NCBI GenBank assembly: GCA_024138015.1
Contig: JAMXBB010000003.1
Span: forward strand, 12,708,467 to 12,772,466
Length of the DNA: 64,000 nucleotides
From: Lumnitzera littorea
Taxonomy: Eukaryota; Streptophyta; Magnoliopsida; Myrtales; Combretaceae
Direction of reading: 5' to 3'
Positions 24,060-36,907 of this stretch are shown piece by piece (the first letter of the stretch is position 1; every line of letters begins with the position of its first letter). A program made the position numbers and the translations under genes. The notes below the pieces were generated by a model. It made no database searches. It saw only the letters and a list, made by a program, of their open reading frames with translations, and was not told the origin of the DNA.

Positions 24060-27000
24060 GGAGTGTAAGGTTAGATGTCGGCAATGTTGAAAGAGTCTGA
24101 TACCCCATGTCGTTTGGGCAATTCAATCCTATAGGGACTAGGGTTGATCTTTTCAAGTACTTTGAAAGGTCCGTCGGCCTTAGGAGACAACTTGCTCTTC
24201 CTTAAGTTTGGGAATCGTTCCTTGTTGAGGTGTATCTAGACCAAATTGTTTAGTTGAAATTCTCTCTTTCTTCATCCTTCGCTTCACTTCTCAAGCTTAA
24301 TATTAGCTTGACCCAATTGCTCTACAACCTTCTGGTACATAGCTTTGATGGCCTCAAATCTCTCGATGGTTGGCTAGTCATCATGAAGCATTGGCTGGGG
24401 TGCTTGGTCTAATGGTAGCTCAAGGTTGAACCCATAGGCAACCTCGAATGGAGACATGCTTGTTACATTGTAGGTGGTCTTGTTGTAGGTGAACTCAATG
24501 ATTAGTAAGCACAGATCCCAATTGGCCGTGTTTCGTTCGACAGCAACCTACAGCAAAGTTTCCGTGGTTCTGTTGACAACTTCGATCTATCCATTGGTCT
24601 GTGGGTAGTAGGATGTGTTGTACAGTAGCTTAGTTCCCATTCGCCTCCATAATGTCCCCTAAAAGTGGCTCACGAACTTGGGGTCTCGGTCTGAAACAAT
24701 GATCCTGGGAATTCTATGCAGCTTGATTACTTCCTATAAGAAAAGAAAAGACATAGTCAAAGCGTCATTAGTTTTGAAACAGGGCACGAAAAGTGCCATC
24801 TTGCTAAATTGACCCATAACTACCATGATGGAGTCCTTCCCTCGGGATGTCCTCGGCAATCCTAACATGAAATCCACACTTAGCTTGGACCATGGTTTGG
24901 TTGGGAATGGCAAGGGTTGGTAGTGTTCTTGTTCAGCTTGACTCTTCGCTTTTTGGCAAGTCGCAAGCATGGATTGGACATCTCTCATCATCTTTGGCTA
25001 AAAGAATCTAGAGGATAGTACCTCATAAGTTCGACATTGGCCAAAGTGTCCTATCAATCCTTATCCATGCGCTTCACGCACTAGCAGTTCTCATGTAGAA
25101 TAGGTTGGGATACATAGCCTTCTCTTCTTGGATAAGTATCTGTCTTCCCTATGATAGTCATTTGATGCCTATCCTTCCTCATAACTGGCGTAGATATGAC
25201 TAAAGTGTGCGTCCTTAGCATATACATTCTTGATGGTCGAAAAACCAAGATGGTATGTCGTCTTGACAAGGTATTAGCCACAACATTGTTCTTTCCATTC
25301 TTATATTTTATGACATAAGAAAAACCCTCCATGAACTTAACCTACTTGGCTTGTCTCTAAGACAACTTTGGTTGGCTCTTTAGATATCTTAAGGATTCAT
25401 GATCAGTATAGATAACAAATTCTTTGGATAGCAGATAGTGTTTCCATATCGTTAGAGCTCGGATTAAGGACTATAACCCCTTGTCATAGACAAAATAGTT
25501 AAGTGTGGCTCTTCGAAGTTTCTCGCTGAAGTAAGTAATAGGTTGGCTTTCTTGCATCAGTATAGCACCTATGCCTAGTCCAAACGCATCTCACTCTACT
25601 TCAAATACCTTATCGAAGCTCGGCAGAGCTAAGACGGGGGCCATAGTTAGCTTCTCCTTCATATCCTCAAAACTCCTCCTCTTTTTCTCATCCCATCTGA
25701 ATTCAACATTCTCCTTTGAGAGTTTGGTGAATAGAGCCACAATCGTACTGAAATTCCTTATGAAATGGCAATAGAATGATGCTAAGCCGTAGAAACTTCT
25801 CACATTAGCAGAATAGATTAGCTCAAGCCATTCTATGCTCGCTTTTATCTTCTCTTCATTAACTCGGATGCCACCTTCACTCACAAAAAACCCAAGAAGA
25901 TCACTTCGGAATAGCAAAAGTTGCACTTCTTCAGATTGGCATAGAGCTATTCGGCTCGGTGTTTTGTAAGCACTTGTCGAAGATGCTCTCGATGAGTCTC
26001 CAGGCTAGGATTGTATATTAGAATGTCATTAAAATAAACTATGACAAACCTTCCCAGTAATTTTCGGAGCACATGATTCATAAGTCGCATGAATGTGCTT
26101 GGCGCATTGGACAGTCCAAATGGCATTATTAGCCATTCATATAAGCCATGTCATGTCTTGAATGTGGTCTTTCACTCATCACCTTCGTGCATTTGGATCT
26201 GATGGTGTCTAGATTTGAAGTTGATCTTGGAGAATACTTTTGCTCCACTTAACTCATCTAGCATGTTATTGAGCCTATGTATGAGATACTTGTACTTGAT
26301 GGTGATTTGATTGATCGCTCGGCTATCCACATGCATCCTCTAAGACCCATCTTTCTTCGGTACTAATAAGTTCAGTATAGTATAGGGGCTCAAGGACTCG
26401 CGTACATACCCCTTCTTCATCAACTTATCCACATGCTTCTGTAGTTCGGTAGCCCATTCAAGATTCATCCTGTAGGCAAGCTTATTTAGTAGCATGAGTC
26501 TTGGCTATAGGTCGATTGCATGCTCGACGCCTTAGTTTAGGGGTAAACTGTACAACAGCTCTTCTAGAGATAGATCGGTAAATTCCTCTAGTAGGGTTTT
26601 TACTTCGGTTGGTAGCTCTTCCTCCTTGGGTCTTATCTCTAGAAGCCTCCTGATAAGCAGATAGGTTGGTCCCTCTAGCTCCATTTTCTTTTTCAGTTCA
26701 GCTTGAGTCAATACCAAAGCCTCTTTCCTCAGGGTTCGGCTAAGTTGGGATTGCATGACTTTCACCTGCTCAGTAGTCATGGGACTTAATTTCAACCTTC
26801 TTCCTTTATGCTCCATAGAACATGTGTTCCTCCTACTATCATACATAACTGCTCAATCAAACATCCATGGTCGTCTAAGTAGAATATGGGATGCGCTTAT
26901 GGACAGCATATCGTTGAGCACTTTATCTCCATACTTGCTAATGCAAATCGGCATAGATACCTATTTGATCACTTGTAGGGCTCCCTTATCACTAAGCCAG

Positions 27001-28484
27001 TGAAGCTTGTAAGGTTTTAGGTAGGCTATGGTTGGTAATTTCAGTTGTTGGACCATAAATGCTGAGGTTATGTTGGTGCAGCTCCCATTGTCAACAATTA
27101 GTGCATATAGTGAGTCATTCACTTTGCATCCAATATGGAAGAGATTTTCTCTCTATTTGTCTTCGGGTACATGACTGACACTTATTGTCTTCCTCAACAA
27201 TAGAGTGGTCGACAAGAAGTTGCCTTCCTCACTATAGATAACTTCCTCTTTGGACAGCTTGGTCTGTCTATTCTCCTTCAACTCCTCTACTTCCTCATCA
27301 ATACTATCGATCTCAACAGTCGACGCCTTGCCTCTGATCACCATTGTTCACTTGTTCGGACATTGAGTGGCCATGTGTCCAAATCCTTGGTATTTGAAAC
27401 ACTTGATCTAACTAGTCTTCCTCCCTGAACTTTGGCCCTTCTCAAACTTCCTTGGGGGTTCCTTCTCCTCTGTTTGAGTAGTTTGAGCAGGTTCGGCCTC
27501 AGTGGCCTTGATTGGTTCCGTTCGCATAAGTCAGCTCAAAAAAGGTCAGCTATTGTTAAGACGGTTGGCAGGTGGTTGGAATCTTCCTATTCGGTGCCTT
27601 TCTATCCTCTAGGTGGCTCAGATTGCATCATCAAGCGTTTTAACATCCAGGGTTTCCAAGACATCCCTAATCTTATACTTCAACCTACTAATGAATCGAG
27701 ATACAGTTCGGTCTTCTAATTTTACGACTTCAAATCGGATTATTAACATTTGGAATTTGTTAACATAAGCATCTACACTCGATCTTTCTTGTCTCAATTC
27801 TTGCAGTCTCTTGAGGGCATTCTACAAATAATAGCTTGGCACAAACCTTCTTCACATAACTCTCTTCATATCATCTGAACTCCTAATCTCTCGTTCTCTT
27901 TCCCTTCTTCTAGTAGCTTACAAGTTTTTCCACCATAAGGTGGCATAACCAATGAACTCTAATATAACAAGTCTAACTTTTGCATTATTGGGTACTTCGT
28001 GGCATTTAAACTGCTTTTCAATCTTATCTACCCAATCCAAATAATCCTCGACATCACTACTTCTAGAAAAACTTGGAATACGCATTCTTAATCCTTCAAC
28101 TCTAGGGGCTTGTGCATTTCTTTCCTTAGGCTTGTAGTATTCCTCTACCTCATCCTCCCCTTTTGCTTCCTCTTCAATCTCTTCAAGCGCTAGCCTTCGC
28201 CTATCATCCTTATCAATTCCTTCAGCTTGGGGTAGTTGAGTTGGGGCATTAACTTGGCCAAACTGACCATTGCCTCACTGTTGCTACTCATGATCTCTAA
28301 TGGGGCTATTTTTAGCACTTTGCCTGTCTTCTTTTAGAATAGTCACCAAACTAGCTACTAAATTGGTAAGCCTATCCAATCGATTATCCACTAACTAAGG
28401 CGTAAAGCTTCCTTCTTGCCATTGGCCATGTCGAGTATCATTTTCTTGGTTTCCCAAAGTTCTTTGAACACTTGAGTTTGACAT
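24060..28484 (-). pseudogene. Gypsy gag-pol polyprotein remnant
   Basis: Gag starts at an ATG at 28484 (MSNSSVQRTLGNQEN). A degenerate zinc knuckle, CFKYQGFGHMATQC, lies near 27360-27400, with its second Cys changed to Tyr. The linker before RT is at 26532-26846. The RT active site near 26025 reads YFNDILIY, so the first catalytic Asp is Asn (codon 26028-26030). The RT/RNase H junction is at 25591-25926. Integrase core text at 24734-24991 includes VDFMLGLPRTSRGKDS, and 24560-24720 includes VSDRDPKF and EVVNRT. The polyprotein ends near 24080-24200 with PKADGPFKVLEKINPSPYRI. Many in-frame stops are TAG in place of Gln. The element is non-functional. It is a Ty3/Gypsy family member; the clade was not assigned. 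Confidence 0.88.
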
Positions 28485-28684
28485 TGATGGTTACTTCACA
28501 ACGACAATCAAACGAACATTTAACCACACTCTGTTTTGCGTATCGAAAAATAGGGGATAAATGGAGTACAAAATACTACTTAACTACCAAACTCTAATGT
28601 AAATGAAAGAACCTCTGTTATACGAGAGCAGTGACAAACTATTAAAAGAACACAATAGCAAAATCTAGCTTCGAATGTAGCCAA

Positions 28685-28696
28685 GCTTTGATACCA
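28685..28696 (-). promoter_or_regulatory. Primer binding site of the minus-strand Gypsy element
   Basis: The minus strand reads TGGTATCAAAGC, three bases after the 5' LTR end. It matches the tRNA-iMet-type site at 11 of 12 positions. Confidence 0.8.
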
Positions 28697-28699
28697 AGA

Positions 28700-29620
28700 T
28701 GATATGGATTCATAGATGAATACACGAACCCAATATCAAGCATAACCAAAGGGGTAGGCCTAAGCCGCAAGATGACTTGAAAAGTAAATGATAATCGAGA
28801 GTGAGTAGGGGTTCTTGTACACCAAGGATGGATAGTGTGGCTGGAGGTCACACTTGATATGAAGTACAAGTATGGCTAGAGGTCACTTGCCACTAGTTTA
28901 CGCTCGAATGGGCTAGATAAAATTAGCTTAAGAGTAAGCAAGGGGACACTTAGCTCAAGAGAGGGTAAAAGAAAAGTTAAGTGTATTCTTCTGTATATTC
29001 TATTGCGGCTGTTACATTATGTGACTATTTATAGTACCTTGTTAGGACAAGTTCTATGTTACAGATAATTACAAAAAATGAATCCCTATTTGCTTAATAA
29101 AAAGGAAAATAATTTATAGGAAAAGCATGAAATCGTGTATAGAGAACATCCTTTGTCAGGATAGTACGGTTGTTAGAAAAGACATTGCACGTGCGTTTTT
29201 AATCTGCGATTCTGACAATATTGTGGTCTGAGCAAGGGTGAGCCTTTGTTCAAGTCTGTTCAGCATTGGAAGTTCGGTACCTTAACTATTGGGGCTGGAA
29301 TGGGGTTGGCTCAAGGACGACTTATAGTAGGGTCAGTCTTAGATGGTCAACTCCTGATAGTTATCATCTCGGCCTTGGCACTGTAGATATTGTTGTATTC
29401 AGATTTAGCGTTTGAACTAATGTATAGTAGATGGTTTGGTTTAGTATGTCAGTTGGTTACCTCGGCAACACCTTAGATAGCATAGAGAGTGAAGTAGCTT
29501 AGCAGATCAGGTTGGGGCAAGCACTTCTCCTCGACGCTTAACTCACCTCGAATAGCTTGATGGACCACTTGAGAGAGCCCTCAGGCTTGGGAGCGTGTAA
29601 TTGGTCCTTGATCCCTATCA
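28700..29620 (-). repeat. 5' LTR of the minus-strand Gypsy element
   Basis: Begins TGATAGGGATCAAGG on the minus strand at 29620 and ends ...ATATCA at 28700. The partner LTR has TA in place of the starting TG. Confidence 0.9.
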
Positions 29621-30192
29621 ATTTACCTGGTAACCTCTTACACTATTTATAATGTAGTAGAGGTACGATTACCTAGAAATGTAGAGGTTCAAGGTTTGCT
29701 CATACTGGCAAGTGATAAGAGGCATGCAATGATTGGTTGATAGGGTGTTTCTAAAAGATGGTCGGCCATGACCATGCTGGTAGCCATGTTTGTAATCTGT
29801 GGGTCTAACATCCTTAGGGGTTGTCGGGTGTGCTAACTGTACTATGGGTGTTAGAGGGTAATTAATGAATCATGGCTGGGTATTGGTGTTGGAGCCAAAG
29901 GGGGTACAAGGGTGCTCAAGGAGCAAGCAGGTGCTTGTTTGAGGATGAACCAGGCTTTGGGGCTACTTACTGGAACCCTTATGATTATTGTGCTCGAGTT
30001 TGTGCAAGGATGGCTTGGTGCCCAGTATCGAACATGTCTGAACGGACGTTTGAATGCTTACAAGGAGTGATCCGATCATATCATAGTGCTTGAAGGGGGT
30101 AAGGTGCTTGCTTGTGTGCTCGCCTCTAGGCTGTTATGGGCCTCCCTACAAGTTAGGCCTCGGGTTGGCTAGAAATGGGTGTCAACAATAAT

Positions 30193-31980
30193 AATATAGG
30201 ATTAAACAATTAACTATGGGAAAATGAAGACATAATATGGAAATAAGAATGGAATATAAATTCAAACTAAAATATTCTTCATCCATAGGGTACATCCATC
30301 GGTAAAACAATCTCCTTGTACTCTAAAAAAATCATGTTACACTCTAATAATAATACCAAATCTTTTGTTAAACATAAAACAAAGAAACAATTCTAGAAAA
30401 CAAGTAATGAATGTACTTGTAGCTTGTAGGTAGCGTTACAACTAGAAACTAAGAACTTAGATTCCTTTTTGTAAACTTCACTAGATGATGGATTTAGTAA
30501 ATGAGGAAAGAATAGAAAAAAAAAATGACAATGGATTAAAGACTAAAGACAAAAGATGGAAGGGAAAGGACTGACAAACGTTTAGTTTACGGTCACCGAT
30601 AGGCTAGTTTTGTGTTATTTTAATTAGATAGTATCTTTTATTAATTTTATTTAATTACTATTAGAGAGTGAGGACCCTCAAACCTATACCCCATATGCTT
30701 CACTTTGCTTTAATTTAATGATATTGTATCCTTTATTTATTGATTTTATTTAATTACTATTAGAAGGTAGGACCTTGGAGCCTATACTTTGTATGTTTCA
30801 AAGTGTAGATTCTATGATAGGTATAGGGTACCTAGATTTCTCATCTATACCCTACCCTGTGAGAACAGGTTCCAGAAAATTACTAGTTAGAACCTATTTT
30901 GTGACCTTAATTACCCACTTAAACTTACTCAATTGAGTAAGGTCTAAGTGGATACCCTATACAACAAGGTTATCTGCTCATCTTAATTATTCCAAAAACC
31001 TTGAAAACTCATCAAAATTAGAAAGTACAAAAAAAAAAAAAGAAAACAAATATCAAAATTTCATTGGATTTAAAGGCCATTGCATCCTAACTTGAATAAG
31101 GATTTTTGTTCATATTAGTCTCTATATCTAGTAAATATGCAATTGTTAGGCATAGAGCAAGGCTATTTATTATGCAGATTTTACAAACCTTCAGTGTAGG
31201 ATGAGATACCTAGGTATGTCTCTTGCTACCTGTTAACGGAGGTTGATTGCTACCCAATACTATAAAGGGGGTCATATATACAACCCATATGAAACTCCTT
31301 TTTGTGGTGTCCTAGCTATCCTAAGGCTAAGGGACAATTGGCCATGCTGCTAAAAAGATTTTTTTTTTTTTGGCATATTACTTATTTTAATTTTTCGTTA
31401 TAGTACTCATTGGAAAAGGATCGTCTAAATTTTCATCTCTTAATTTCCTTTAATTTTCAAATTAATGGTAAAGCATGTATAGAAATTTGAACAATGTGGT
31501 GACATCATTAAAACATTATTTATTTCCTTAAAATTTCAGCTCTTTATTATACATGTCAGTATCTTAAGAGGTAATAAATTGAGAAAAATCAAGAGAAAAA
31601 AATCTAAATTCTATTTAGTTTGATATATTTAATGGTACTATATTAGGAAATTAATTATTATAAGCTTATTATTTATGGAGTTAAAGGAAGGACTCAAAGA
31701 GAAAAGTTTAAAAGCATTAAATAGAAGGAAAAGAAAAATAATAGGTAAACATAGAGGACTAAATATGTACTTTGCCTACCTAAAACATCATCAAATTTGA
31801 TAATTATTCTTTAGGCTTTCATTTGTTTTATTGTTAATAATTTTACTATAATGTTCATAAAATGCTTTAAAGGATTGTAATGATGGATTACGCAATGATC
31901 CTGCAAAAGATCTTGAATCTAAAATATGAAAGGCAAATCCAGTTGAATTAATTGTTTACATACAATGTATATGTTGTGTC
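30193..31980. other. AT-rich intergenic DNA
   Basis: No gene seen. A short diverged tandem duplication (period about 99) lies at about 30615-30805, both units containing TTTTATTTAATTACTATTAG. The text at 30800-30960 (CTATACCCTACC and similar) resembles 22250-22400. Confidence 0.45.
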
Positions 31981-32300
31981 ATCTCAAGGATCTTGCCGGT
32001 ATTGATCGAAGAGGAATTGGACTTTGTATGAGTGGCGAGCCTTGCAAAAGAGAGCATAGTGAAAGAATGCCGGGGGGTTGTTCGGCATGGCTACTCTAAT
32101 GCTTAAGTTAGTTGCGAGTATTTAGAGGGTATAAGAGCTTGAGACTAATTAATATGCTTAAATGTGCAAAGTATCAAGTAGTTTACCATTGAGTAATGAT
32201 CTTGTATTTATAGAGGAGTGGTGCCAGTAGTTGGAAATGAGTTAATGGGTAAAGCCATATATCATACCCCGAACTGATAGAGTTGTAACAACCTTGTCGT
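31981..32300 (+). repeat. LTR-like fragment of a Gypsy element
   Basis: A less AT-rich block carries GAATGCCGGGGGGTTGTTCG, then GCATGGCTACTC and ATGCTTAAGTTAG. A TATA-like TTATAGAGGAGTG follows at about 32208. Similar text occurs in LTRs of plant Tat/Athila-type Gypsy elements as I recall them. No paired LTR or termini were found, so this is tentative. Confidence 0.3.
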
Positions 32301-35300
32301 GTAAACTATAAAAGTTGACATTTCAGTTGCTATCTTAAGCTTGATTTATATAAAGCATTCATAACTAACTTGTATTGAAGTAAACGGTTTACAAATTAAT
32401 CATGTTATTTATCTCTAAAATATGAAAAATACGTACTAGAATCTAAATATCTCAAGTAATGCTTGTAAGATTCAATATCCTAATCTTACTTTACTTAAAT
32501 AACACATATATTGATATTAAAAGATTTAAAGATAAGATCTAAACTTCAAGAATGTGATTGATCCTTCAGTTTTATATCCTCACTCTCTAGGATCTAGCAA
32601 TTGATAGCTTCAAGGTAATTTATTAGCCGCTTTCTCACTAGCACATGTAACATCATTTATAAGGATGTAAGCAATCAATCGCTTAGTAAATTGGGATGAA
32701 AACTTTAAGCTATACATAAAGCATAAATAAGTTTATCAACCAAATTAGTTAAATGTAATGTATGTATAAGCAAATGCTATCGTACGATGTTATCTGGTCT
32801 GTCGTGAGATTAGAGAAATTACAATCGTTCTAATTCGGGTTGAGAAGTTTAGCGCATATTTCAACAACTCACGACTAAACTTAAGCTTGTGCAATGAAAA
32901 CACCATTTCTCCTATGATTACCTTTGAACCATTGATTTTACCCTTATCACGATTTCCTCGCTTATCACTTAGTTCGACTAAGGATGAAGAAGGGACTCAT
33001 TATGTTATTCAATGCTATCCAACGCTATCCCTTTTGAAGGGGTTGGTATTTAGTTGAAGAACTCTAAACGTTTCTCCTATTGGGTTGCTATGTAGGTTCG
33101 TTTTATACTAACAAGTCATATATTTAGTTAGGTCTGGTTTAAGGTATTTAAGCATTTCATGCAAATCACACAATTTTTAATCCAGAACATCAAACTAGAA
33201 TTATATAATCAAATCCAGAAATATGCACACACATGCATGTGCATAGTTAACTATCTAACAAACACAATCAAATATAATCCCAAGCCTCTGAGTACTATAA
33301 AAGAATATTCCAAAATATAGTAATGTATCGATCTCAACTTACCTAGACTTCTCGCTTGCTTACTCAAGAAGTAACTTGTACAAGCTATTACCAATAATCT
33401 CTATAATATAAATATTATCTTAGTTTTTACATAACTACCATAGATATGTTTTATTCTATAATTTAGATTATGATTATCTTTAGTTTAGGGTTTTACTATC
33501 TTTAGTTTAGGGTTTTACTATATTTAGTGATTTAAGTCTAAGTCTCTTGGAATTACTTCTCTTGTTCAGTTAGGTTTCGAATTTACTTCTTATTTTGATT
33601 ACAATTTCAGCTTCTAAATTAGGTTTTAGTTTACCTTTTTTCTTTTTATTACTCTTTGTTTGTAAGTCTTTTAAATGCCTTTTAGCCTTTTTCTTACAGT
33701 TTATTTAATAAGTATAACCTTTGGTTTAGGTTTTTGACTTACTATCTAATATACTTATACTAATCCTAATTTGGATTCTACTTCTAAATTAGATTCTTAT
33801 CTAAGAATGGTCTACATTTTAACGTAATACTTATACATATGTGTGTGTATATATAAATTTTAAATCATTAGTTTTTAGTTTAAGATTATAATTGTACTCA
33901 ATTATTCAAATTTTATATCTTCTATAACCAAAATAGTTTTAAATTAATTTTTGATTTAATTTCTAAATCAATTTTTGAGTCAAGTTTTATTTTAGTTTCT
34001 TATTACTGTTTTTATTTGTAAACCCTAGGGATTCCTCTCGTACTAATATGTAAAATTTATCTAACTATATTTAGGTATCTTAAATCTTTGTTTTAGCTCC
34101 TAACTAGTATTTCGATCAGTACGATATATTATATTCTTAATTTAACTACTAAATTAGCTCTCGATGTACAAAAAACCGACATTTTTCACATAATTTCCTA
34201 AATTCATAATTCAAATCAAATTCGTGTTATACTCCTAATATTATAATATCATAAATTTTTATCTAATATTTTCTACCAATTTAATTTCTGTATACACATA
34301 TTATGTATTATTACATATTATACACTTAGATAATCTATCTAACACTTTTAACACCGCATATATCATCTTTCACTACCAATAATATGTGAAAATGCTTAAT
34401 TATTCTCTAAATCAAAATTTATACCTAATTAATGCTTAAATCACAAAATTAGCTTCATTATACCATTTTATCTATTATACGTCACATAATACATACTTCT
34501 AACACTTTGAATACAACCAATATCATATTACTTTAGAAACTAACATCCTAAAACACCTAAGTACATACTAAATTATCATTTTCACCAAATTAATATTAAA
34601 TTACAAAATTAAACTCAAATATTGCCTTTTATGCATGATTTTAGGGCCTAAAAATTTTAAAAATTAAATTTAAGAAAAATTCTTCATAACACTATAATAT
34701 ATATCCTAAATAGTCTATAAAAAATTTTTGAAGTCAAAACTACATTATTAAGGTCATTTAAATCTAAACCTAAAACTAGCGTGGGTTTAATTATTTCTTA
34801 AAAACAGTATATCCCGAGGCCTAAATTTATCAAATTGAAAATTTTTCTTAAATTTACATACTAAAATATTCTAGAATACTAAATTTCATAATTTTATAAA
34901 TATATTTGATACTTTTAAGAAATTAAACAAATTTGGTAGGGAAATCGAGACTCACCAGTTAAAGGGTTCCTAGCCACCAGTGGTGGCTTTACCCTTATTG
35001 GTAGCACTAGGTGTGGTGTTTGCTATATAGTGATGGTGGCTATTCCTCTTTAGGTGGTCGTCGGATGTAGGTTTCCTTTATAAGTTCTAATTGCACACTA
35101 TTTTGTCTACTTTTCCTAAAAATACCTTCTCTTATCTTCTAAATCTATCTCAATTTTTACCATTTCACTAAGTATCCAAACTAAATTTTAGAGAGAGGTT
35201 ATGTATTTATAGAAGAGGTTTAGGGTTGCTTTTGCAATTTAACTTGAACAAGTGTCCTTATCTCTTACTTTTTCACTTTCAATTTGTCCTAATTTTATTG

Positions 35301-36390
35301 GTTAACTTTTTCTTCTTCAATATTAGCTTGCCATGCCTCATTTCTAGAATTCTCTACATTTTTCACAAATTTTCTTGATTTTCCTTAATTTTTTATGAAT
35401 TTTCTTTAATTAATTAGTATTATTTTTACATATTTCGGGTATTTTAAGTAATTTCATGTATTTTTACTTATACGTAAATACCTATATGGTATAAATAAAT
35501 ATTTATAAATATTATTTAAGTTATTTTATGATTTTTAGTGTACATATAATTTATCTCTATCGATTTATTAGTTATTGGAACTCGTTTTACACATTTTTGA
35601 TAAGTAATGGTTATTATGCTTATAATTCAATATTATATTATTTAATTACTTATTTTCCTAAATCTAAATTTATAGAATCACTTTTATTAATATTCTTAAC
35701 TCTTTCATAAAATTTAGAATTGATCGGACAACTTATCCGATTTTCCTAAATTTTACATACCGAATCTTGAACAATTGGTTGTGAGGCTTACACCATATTC
35801 GTAAGCATTGGAGAGTGGGATCATGGTGTCTAATGTACTCTAGATATGTAAGAGGTAGTTGCTTGACTTGGTCTTATAGTTTTATCTAGAGTCTTTTAGC
35901 TATTAAGGCCTCCATTAGCTTGTCAGGCTATGTTTAGGGCTTGGGCCAAAGACGGTTGATCATAGGTTGTGAGCCATACTAGGGTCGAGACGAGCCTAAG
36001 GAGCCCATGTCCAAGAGGCTTGATCAACATGTTGTAAGGTGGTTTCAACATGAAGAGATGTTTATCATCTACATTTTTAACACTATGCAAAGGGTTGCTA
36101 TGCACGAATGTTAGTTTAATTTATGTATTAATATTCATAAAATAATAAAAGAATTAAAAAAATACTTTAAATGTAGGGATCTCAAAATTTATCTCATCGT
36201 GCAAAAGTTATAATTTTGAGGCATTGTTCAAAAGCTTAAAAGATTGATAAGCTATCAACCTTGATTTGCCAAATAATTTTGCTTTTAAAATAAATGATTT
36301 CAAAATTACATACATTAAAGAAACCTTGTGCTATATACGATATTTGTTAAAGTTTATACAATGTCAAAGAATTTAATATCCACTTAGAAA
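32301..36390. other. Very AT-rich non-coding DNA
   Basis: No supportable gene. A direct duplication of TTTAGTTTAGGGTTTTACTA occurs at 33480-33525. A less AT-rich island at 34950-35060 contains CACCAGTGGTGGC. The overall character suggests decayed non-coding retroelement sequence, but no LTR pair could be identified. Confidence 0.4.
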
Positions 36391-36552
36391 GATGATCATA
36401 ATGAACATTTTAATAATGTTATTCCATTGATTGTTATAGCTATGATGGAAGTACTATAGTTTAATTACAAAAGATGATCATAATGAACATTTTAATAATG
36501 TTATTCCATTGATTGTTATAGCTATGATGAAAGTACTATAGTTTAATTACAG
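36391..36552 (+). repeat. Tandem duplication, 82-bp unit, two copies
   Basis: Copy 1 (36391-36472) and copy 2 (36473 to about 36552) are identical over nearly the whole unit. They differ at one seen position, ATGGAAG against ATGAAAG. No coding role. Confidence 0.95.
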
Positions 36553-36907
36553 TAATTACCACATATTGGTATTATATGACTATTGATTGTTTCTTTTCTC
36601 TATATTTAAGTTGTAACCTTCAAATTGTAGAAATGCAATATCATGTCCTAAAGGTTTTGTTATCTTGTATTATGATATGCAAATGTTGCAATCCTTTCAT
36701 AAGTACAATTTTTTTATTTTTTCTTTTTTTTTTAAAGGATATGTCTATTGAATACATGAATAAAATAAAAGCATATTATGATAGCAAAAAGATTTAAGTA
36801 ACTAAATGAAAAATTTTAAAGGATTACAAGATATTATTAATAACGTGTTAAAATGAAAAAAAAAAAAAATCTGAAATCACATGTATAAATGATTTCATTT
36901 TGTCAAA

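Larger units (their letters stand above)
23079..29620 (-). mobile_element. Complete but inactive Ty3/Gypsy retrotransposon
   Basis: The 6.5-kb element on the minus strand has LTRs at 23079-23996 and 28700-29620 and an exact 5-bp target duplication ATTTA (23074-23078 and 29621-29625). PBS, gag, protease region, RT/RNase H, integrase and PPT occur in that order, as in Gypsy elements. All coding parts carry stops and frameshifts. It sits inside an older solo LTR. Confidence 0.9.
22830..30187. mobile_element. Apparent solo LTR split by a later Gypsy insertion
   Basis: Removing the inner Gypsy element and one copy of its TSD joins 22830-23078 to 29626-30187. This gives about 0.81 kb that begins TGTTGATC and ends GTCAACA, canonical TG...CA with a 6-bp inverted terminus. 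Flanking bases are ACAAT (22825-22829) and ATAAT (30188-30192), four of five identical. No internal domain is present, as expected after LTR-LTR recombination. A 73-codon ORF at 29872-30093 lies inside it and is not considered a gene. Confidence 0.6.

Noticed and set aside
29872..30093. 73-codon ORF MAGYWCWSQRGYKG...
   Set aside because: It sits inside the inferred solo LTR and has no recognisable domain; LTRs of moderate GC content often have chance ORFs.
36391..36552. Repeat pair considered as a CRISPR-like or satellite array
   Set aside because: Only two directly abutting units without spacers, in plant nuclear DNA.
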